Shown: positions 32,218 to 35,806 of the stretch, piece after piece
Layout of the letters: each line of letters begins with the position of its first letter
How positions within the stretch are numbered: position 1 is the stretch's first letter
Assembly (NCBI GenBank): GCA_946625925.1
Contig: CAMOTP010000002.1
Location: 1-35,806 of the forward strand
DNA from: an uncultured Alphaproteobacteria bacterium
Lineage (GTDB): Bacteria > Pseudomonadota > Alphaproteobacteria > Rs-D84
Length of the DNA stretch: 35,806 bases
Direction of reading: 5' to 3'
Made by a program: the position numbers and the translations under genes
The notes under the pieces: model-generated
Databases searched by the model: none
Told to the model about the DNA's origin: nothing
Seen by the model: the letters and a program-made list of their open reading frames with translations, nothing else

Positions 32218-32664
32218 TTAGAATGGGATTTCATCACCCGCCAAATCACCAACAGAAATCTCTTCTGCCTTTGGTGTTGGTTGACTATCTGTTATGGAAC
32301 CATCGATAGCCTTTGCCCCACTCAAAATAACCATTTGTCCACTAAAAGGATTCAATGTCACTTCGGTAGTGAATTGATCAACACCTTGTTGGTTTTGCCA
32401 TTTTCTTGTACGCAAAGAACCTTCTATATACAACTTGGTTCCTTTTTGCAACATACGTTCAACAACATCAACCAAGTTTGGTTGAAAAACGACGATACGA
32501 TGCCATTCGGTTTGTTCTTTTTGTTCGCCACTTTGACGGTCACGCCAACGGTCACTGGTTGCCAAAGAAAAACTTGCAACTTTTTGTCCGTTGTTCATTG
32601 TTCGCACTTGTGGATCTTGTCCGACATTACCAACCAATATAACTTTATTAATACTACCTGCCAT
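32218..32664 (-). CDS. ssb: Single-stranded DNA-binding protein
   Basis: The 148-aa protein has an OB-fold DNA-binding domain (about 1-110) starting MAGSINKVILVGNVGQDPQVR, with the conserved WHRIVVF strand and LYIEGSLRTRKWQ. A short flexible linker leads to the acidic tip DEIPF, the docking site for repair and replication partners (RecG among them in other bacteria). Length is normal for a short-linker SSB. AAGGAAG precedes the ATG at good distance. It is transcribed away from the double-HEPN gene and has its own terminator. Confidence 0.97.
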   Translation of the reverse strand: MAGSINKVILVGNVGQDPQVRTMNNGQKVASFSLATSDRWRDRQSGEQKEQTEWHRIVVFQPNLVDVVERMLQKGTKLYIEGSLRTRKWQNQQGVDQFTTEVTLNPFSGQMVILSGAKAIDGSITDSQPTPKAEEISVGDLAGDEIPF

Positions 32665-32772
32665 TTTGCTTCCTTTTTTTTATCTAATCGCAATATAATT
32701 GGAGCATTTTTCTGACTGTTTTGCAAGTTTTTTATTTAATAACACCAAATACAGATAAATATACCAAACTAT

Positions 32773-32801
32773 TTGATTTAACGACGTATATACTATATAA
32801 T
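32773..32801 (+). promoter_or_regulatory. Predicted promoter of the double-HEPN gene
   Basis: TTGATT (32773-32778), 17-base spacer, TATAAT (32796-32801). Predicted start is near 32808, leaving a leader of about 46 bases with only a weak Shine-Dalgarno (CAGG) before the ATG. Confidence 0.6.
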
Positions 32802-32853
32802 TCACAGAAAGTTTTTATACACAAAAACATACAAATCCAGGCAAGATTAATAT

Positions 32854-35127
32854 ATGACTATACAATTGGAAACAAAACGCAAACAGTTTTCAGAACAGCA
32901 AATTGCTGAATTAACCGCTATATATAATGATTATTTGCACATTGCAAGACAACATCAAGAATTGGTGCAATCAGAACCAATTGAACAAATGGCACTTAAT
33001 AAACTGACAACAATGTACCCAAATGGAAATTTGCCCTGGAAAATAGAGCCAATGACACCGTTTGAACAGAAAAAATTTGATGATTTTATTAATAATGATA
33101 AATTCGAAGATAAAAACAATACATACATAACCATCAGACATATAAAAAAGGAAGAAGACAGGGGATATAATGCCAAATATTATGCTGTGTTGCCATACAG
33201 TATTATTACAATGAATACTACAATACCTGCATCCATAGAACGCTATTCTGTTTTTTATTCGGCTGGAACCAAATTAGGAAACACAACATTTTATATTGAT
33301 GGGCAATATAAAGCGGTTTGTAATGATGTCACCCAGAAAGATTTATCATTAGAAGATGTTATCGTTGATTATAATATGATTGATAATATTTATATCATGA
33401 TAAATCTGGCTGACAGTTATTATAAACGTGAATACATAACAGATGAAAAAGAGGCAGAAAAACATTTTGCTAAATCTTCGGCTAATATATTTGCTAACGA
33501 ATATTTATCATTGGGTGAAAACATTATTTTGGAACTATTGGGGTCTTTTGCAGAAAAATTATTAATATTTTGTCGTGAAATATACGGTATACCATACAAA
33601 CCACATTATACAGTCCAAGAAAATGCAAATGTTTGGAATAGGGCACAACAAGACGGTTTGATACTGTCGGCCCAAGATTTCCAAGATTATTTAAATATCC
33701 GTAATTTTTTGCGTCATCGGTGGGATACCCTGGAAATTTTGGGACGTTTTAATCCGGCAAAGGCTCAAGAAAATGAAAAGACACGGAATAATTACCTAAA
33801 TTCATATTTTAAATTATGTGATAAAACCATTATGCAACGCACCAAGGCATACATAGATGTTTTACATAATCTGCAACATGTTATCAATATAGTGAATCCG
33901 AACAGGATTATGCGGTATGAAAATGAAAGTAATAATAAATTTATTAACAGGGTCAAGTTATCATACCAATCTAATCCAAATATAGATGTTGAGATAAATC
34001 GTCCTTTACTAGATGCGAAATATTTAGGGGTGCGTAATACATTGCATAAAATTTTACCACAAATTCATATTGTTGATGAATATTCTCGTGAATCAGAACA
34101 ACAACAACACATAGATGATTATATAATGCGTTCATGGTTTTTGGAAACATTTACGACGATTGATTGTATGATTATGCGACTGTTTAAATATCGTGGTAAT
34201 AATTATAAACGTGACGAAGCCTGGGGGCATATCACAGAATTGGGTGTTTTGTCTGACACAGAATCTGAAAAATGGTTTAAATATATAAGATTACGTAATT
34301 TAATTGGTCATAATTATTTCAGTACAAATTTACGTGATAAACTTGTAACAATAAGTGACGAATACGAAAAAGACTTAAAAAAATTTATGGGTGAATTGCG
34401 TGATGCGGGACCCGAAGTCGAACAAATACAACCTGGTATTTTGAAATATACTAATTATGATAATCTTGTTGTGATATTGGATGAAAAAAATCACCGGGTG
34501 CTATCCAAAAAATATATTGATACCAAAACATCAAACAATACCGAAAATAATACAATGACACAAAAATCTCAGGAAATCAGAAAAGAAGTTTGTCCAAATG
34601 GTATTGAATTTAATGTATCTGGGAATGAAATTATCAGTGTAAAATTACCAATTGGTATTACTATAAACTTTGATACGCGGAACATTGAATGGGATATTAA
34701 AACCAATTGGCGCATCCAAAACGAATATTCTTATGTTTTACATACAGATAAAAGTAAAATCGTGTTTGATTCAGACCTGCGAATTACAGAATATTATGAA
34801 AAAAATCGCAAAAAAACATTTCGTGCAGGCGACAGTTGGTTCTTGGATGGTCGACACCTTGTTCGATTGGATTCAGGTGCCAGAATAAAAGAATTTAAAT
34901 TTAAAAATTTCCGCAATAAAATTATACAAACCATGTTTTCTCACAAAAAAGACGGTAATAATGTAATGATATTTTCTGATGGTACAATGATAGCACAATC
35001 TGACGTAAAAATAACAATTATGCACAACAATAAAATACTAACATATGATAACCGTCAAGAATTTGCCTCAACATACATAACACCACAAACGGCACTACAA
35101 CAAAATGCGGAAAACCACACCCGTTAA
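32854..35127 (+). CDS. Large protein with two HEPN-like motifs and a beta-rich C-terminal tail
   Basis: A 757-aa soluble-looking protein. Two segments share the pattern L-x-L-S, about ten residues, then I-R-N-x-x-x-H. The first has Arg283-N-F-L-R-His288 and the second Arg481-N-L-I-G-His486-N-Tyr488. The second is an exact R-x4-H-x-Y, the catalytic motif of HepT-type HEPN RNases. Helical sequence precedes each, so an internal duplication of a HEPN-like domain is likely (inference). Residues about 590-740 are different: short beta strands ending in turns such as FLDGRHL and FSDGTMI, resembling MORN- or YD-like repeats. The N-terminal 200 residues are unrecognised. A 57-aa membrane peptide follows 10 bases later. 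HEPN proteins often cleave RNA in toxin-antitoxin or antiphage systems, but that role is not shown here. Confidence 0.88.
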   Translation: MTIQLETKRKQFSEQQIAELTAIYNDYLHIARQHQELVQSEPIEQMALNKLTTMYPNGNLPWKIEPMTPFEQKKFDDFINNDKFEDKNNTYITIRHIKKEEDRGYNAKYYAVLPYSIITMNTTIPASIERYSVFYSAGTKLGNTTFYIDGQYKAVCNDVTQKDLSLEDVIVDYNMIDNIYIMINLADSYYKREYITDEKEAEKHFAKSSANIFANEYLSLGENIILELLGSFAEKLLIFCREIYGIPYKPHYTVQENANVWNRAQQDGLILSAQDFQDYLNIRNFLRHRWDTLEILGRFNPAKAQENEKTRNNYLNSYFKLCDKTIMQRTKAYIDVLHNLQHVINIVNPNRIMRYENESNNKFINRVKLSYQSNPNIDVEINRPLLDAKYLGVRNTLHKILPQIHIVDEYSRESEQQQHIDDYIMRSWFLETFTTIDCMIMRLFKYRGNNYKRDEAWGHITELGVLSDTESEKWFKYIRLRNLIGHNYFSTNLRDKLVTISDEYEKDLKKFMGELRDAGPEVEQIQPGILKYTNYDNLVVILDEKNHRVLSKKYIDTKTSNNTENNTMTQKSQEIRKEVCPNGIEFNVSGNEIISVKLPIGITINFDTRNIEWDIKTNWRIQNEYSYVLHTDKSKIVFDSDLRITEYYEKNRKKTFRAGDSWFLDGRHLVRLDSGARIKEFKFKNFRNKIIQTMFSHKKDGNNVMIFSDGTMIAQSDVKITIMHNNKILTYDNRQEFASTYITPQTALQQNAENHTR

Positions 35128-35137
35128 ATAATTGAGT

Positions 35138-35311
35138 ATGGCAGCGGTATTAGCAATAATTTATTTAATACCAGGAATTCTAGCGGCATTATTTGGTAAA
35201 AAGCATTGGTTGGCTATACTTATGAAAGATATAGATTACACCCCAGAAGAAAAGAAACGTTTGTCAGATGCAATTCTTCAATTACGAGGTGTTGAACGCG
35301 AATATGATTAA
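35138..35311 (+). CDS. Small membrane protein, 57 aa
   Basis: A 57-codon frame with a hydrophobic N-terminal helix (MAAVLAIIYLIPGILAALFG, residues 1-20) and a charged C-terminal half (KDIDYTPEEKKRL onward). It begins 10 bases after the double-HEPN stop, so translation is probably coupled; only a weak GAG precedes the ATG. It ends 5 bases before a strong terminator, so the two genes form one unit. Function is unknown. The hydrophobic start recalls superinfection-immunity-type small membrane proteins, but the match is too short to claim. Confidence 0.65.
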   Translation: MAAVLAIIYLIPGILAALFGKKHWLAILMKDIDYTPEEKKRLSDAILQLRGVEREYD

Positions 35312-35316
35312 TAAAA

Positions 35317-35342
35317 AAAAAGACCCAGAAATGGGTCTTTTT
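35317..35342. terminator. Bidirectional terminator after the HEPN/small membrane protein unit
   Basis: An 11-bp perfect stem (35317-35327, 35332-35342; core GACCCA/TGGGTC) with loop GAAA, flanked by A- and T-runs. It serves the plus-strand unit and the convergent minus-strand gene at the window end. Confidence 0.9.
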
Positions 35343-35345
35343 AAT

Positions 35346-35806
35346 TTATCGTGTATGACGGCCACGTTCGTTTTGTAATTTATGTTGAACGATTTTTGAC
35401 AAGTCAATAACTGTGCAATTGCCGCCGGTAAAGTATTCAAAAGAATCGTTATAACCGGATGCGATAACCGGTTGACCACGATCATCTGGAACAAAAACAT
35501 GCCCAGATTGATCTACGAAACCACGACCAATGAATATTTTGGTATGGCCAGGGAATCTTACAACAGAACCCTTGCCAATGTTTGCAAATGCGGCAGGTTC
35601 TGGATTTTCTGTAACTACACCAGCTACTTCGCCATATTGACCCTTGAAATAATTCACAAAGGAATCGCCATTATAAAGAGCATCGCGGCGACCTTCTTTC
35701 TTGTCAAATACATCAACTTTGCCGCGTTTTGCTAATCCCGAACGTCTTACTGCATCTTGGATAGCTGTTGTTGCAGCTTTGTTGCAATAGTTATAATCCA
35801 AACCGT
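35346..35806 (-). CDS. C-terminal part of an unrecognised protein, possibly a cysteine hydrolase (cut by window edge)
   Basis: At least 152 residues are visible and the frame stays open to the window edge, so the N-terminus is missing. The visible part has a Cys at the start of a helix (YNYCNKAATTAIQDAV) and, 75 residues later, a His in a beta strand (GHTKIFIGRGFVD), followed by GHVFVPDDRG. A helix-start Cys plus strand His is the layout of NlpC/P60 and CHAP-type peptidoglycan hydrolases, but the match is loose. No signal peptide can be seen because the start is outside. The gene converges with the HEPN unit across a shared terminator. Confidence 0.8.
   Translation of the reverse strand, partial: GLDYNYCNKAATTAIQDAVRRSGLAKRGKVDVFDKKEGRRDALYNGDSFVNYFKGQYGEVAGVVTENPEPAAFANIGKGSVVRFPGHTKIFIGRGFVDQSGHVFVPDDRGQPVIASGYNDSFEYFTGGNCTVIDLSKIVQHKLQNERGRHTR

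Noticed and set aside
32281..32715. Plus-strand open frame of 144 codons over ssb
   Set aside because: Antisense to a clear ssb gene; Cys/His-rich product typical of shadow frames.
1..35806. CRISPR array, rRNA genes, insertion sequences or prophage
   Set aside because: No regularly spaced repeats, rRNA sequence, transposase or phage structural genes were seen on either strand.

Overview
The window is AT-rich bacterial chromosome from a Gram-negative organism: it carries BamA, RseP and several small lipoproteins. The gene order frr-uppS-cdsA-rseP-bamA, and an RNase E with an acidic insertion inside its S1 domain, point to an alphaproteobacterium, most likely an uncultured or host-associated lineage (inference). 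All three stop codons are used as stops, genes are tightly packed, and several neighbours are joined by TAATG overlaps, so transcription units are easy to trace. There is no rRNA, insertion sequence, integrase, phage module or CRISPR array.

Layout. 1-0.95 kb: two tandem family 2 glycosyltransferases on the minus strand, the second cut by the window edge. 1.0-4.07 kb: two tiny lipoproteins and a minus-strand unit (VirB7-sized lipoprotein, two VirB8-like proteins, an acidic exported protein, YraN) that looks like a fragment of a type IV secretion apparatus. 4.08-9.5 kb: the essential envelope/translation cluster frr-uppS-cdsA-rseP-bamA, without the usual dxr. 9.5-9.75 kb: tRNA-Ala(GGC) and tRNA-His(GTG) with a near-consensus promoter and a terminator. 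9.85-11.3 kb: an acyl-ACP thioesterase and a TetR regulator. 11.3-14.1 kb: a minus-strand unit of GNAT protein, exported flavodoxin, alpha/beta hydrolase and YjbR protein, apparently led by a leaderless promoter. 14.1-17.1 kb: an orphan membrane protein and rne with a long leader. 17.1-21.05 kb: recG, a periplasmic M48 protease with TPR-like repeats and a small hydrolase. 21.1-22.2 kb: an MprF/YbhN-type membrane protein.

22.2-35.3 kb is the unusual part. Housekeeping genes (tRNA-Lys, htpX, an Smr-like gene, ssb) alternate with large proteins I cannot assign to a known system: a 282-aa orphan, a 776-aa coiled-coil protein, a 1634-aa polypeptide joining an intact-looking M48 metallopeptidase domain to a degenerate UbiB/ABC1-kinase-like domain, and a 757-aa protein with two HEPN-type R-x4-H motifs and a beta-rich tail followed by a 57-aa membrane peptide. 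Each large gene has its own recognisable promoter, so this is a string of separately transcribed lineage-specific genes rather than one operon. The best candidates for an undescribed system are the M48-UbiB-like fusion and the double-HEPN gene pair. All functional calls come from reading motifs by eye; no database search was run.
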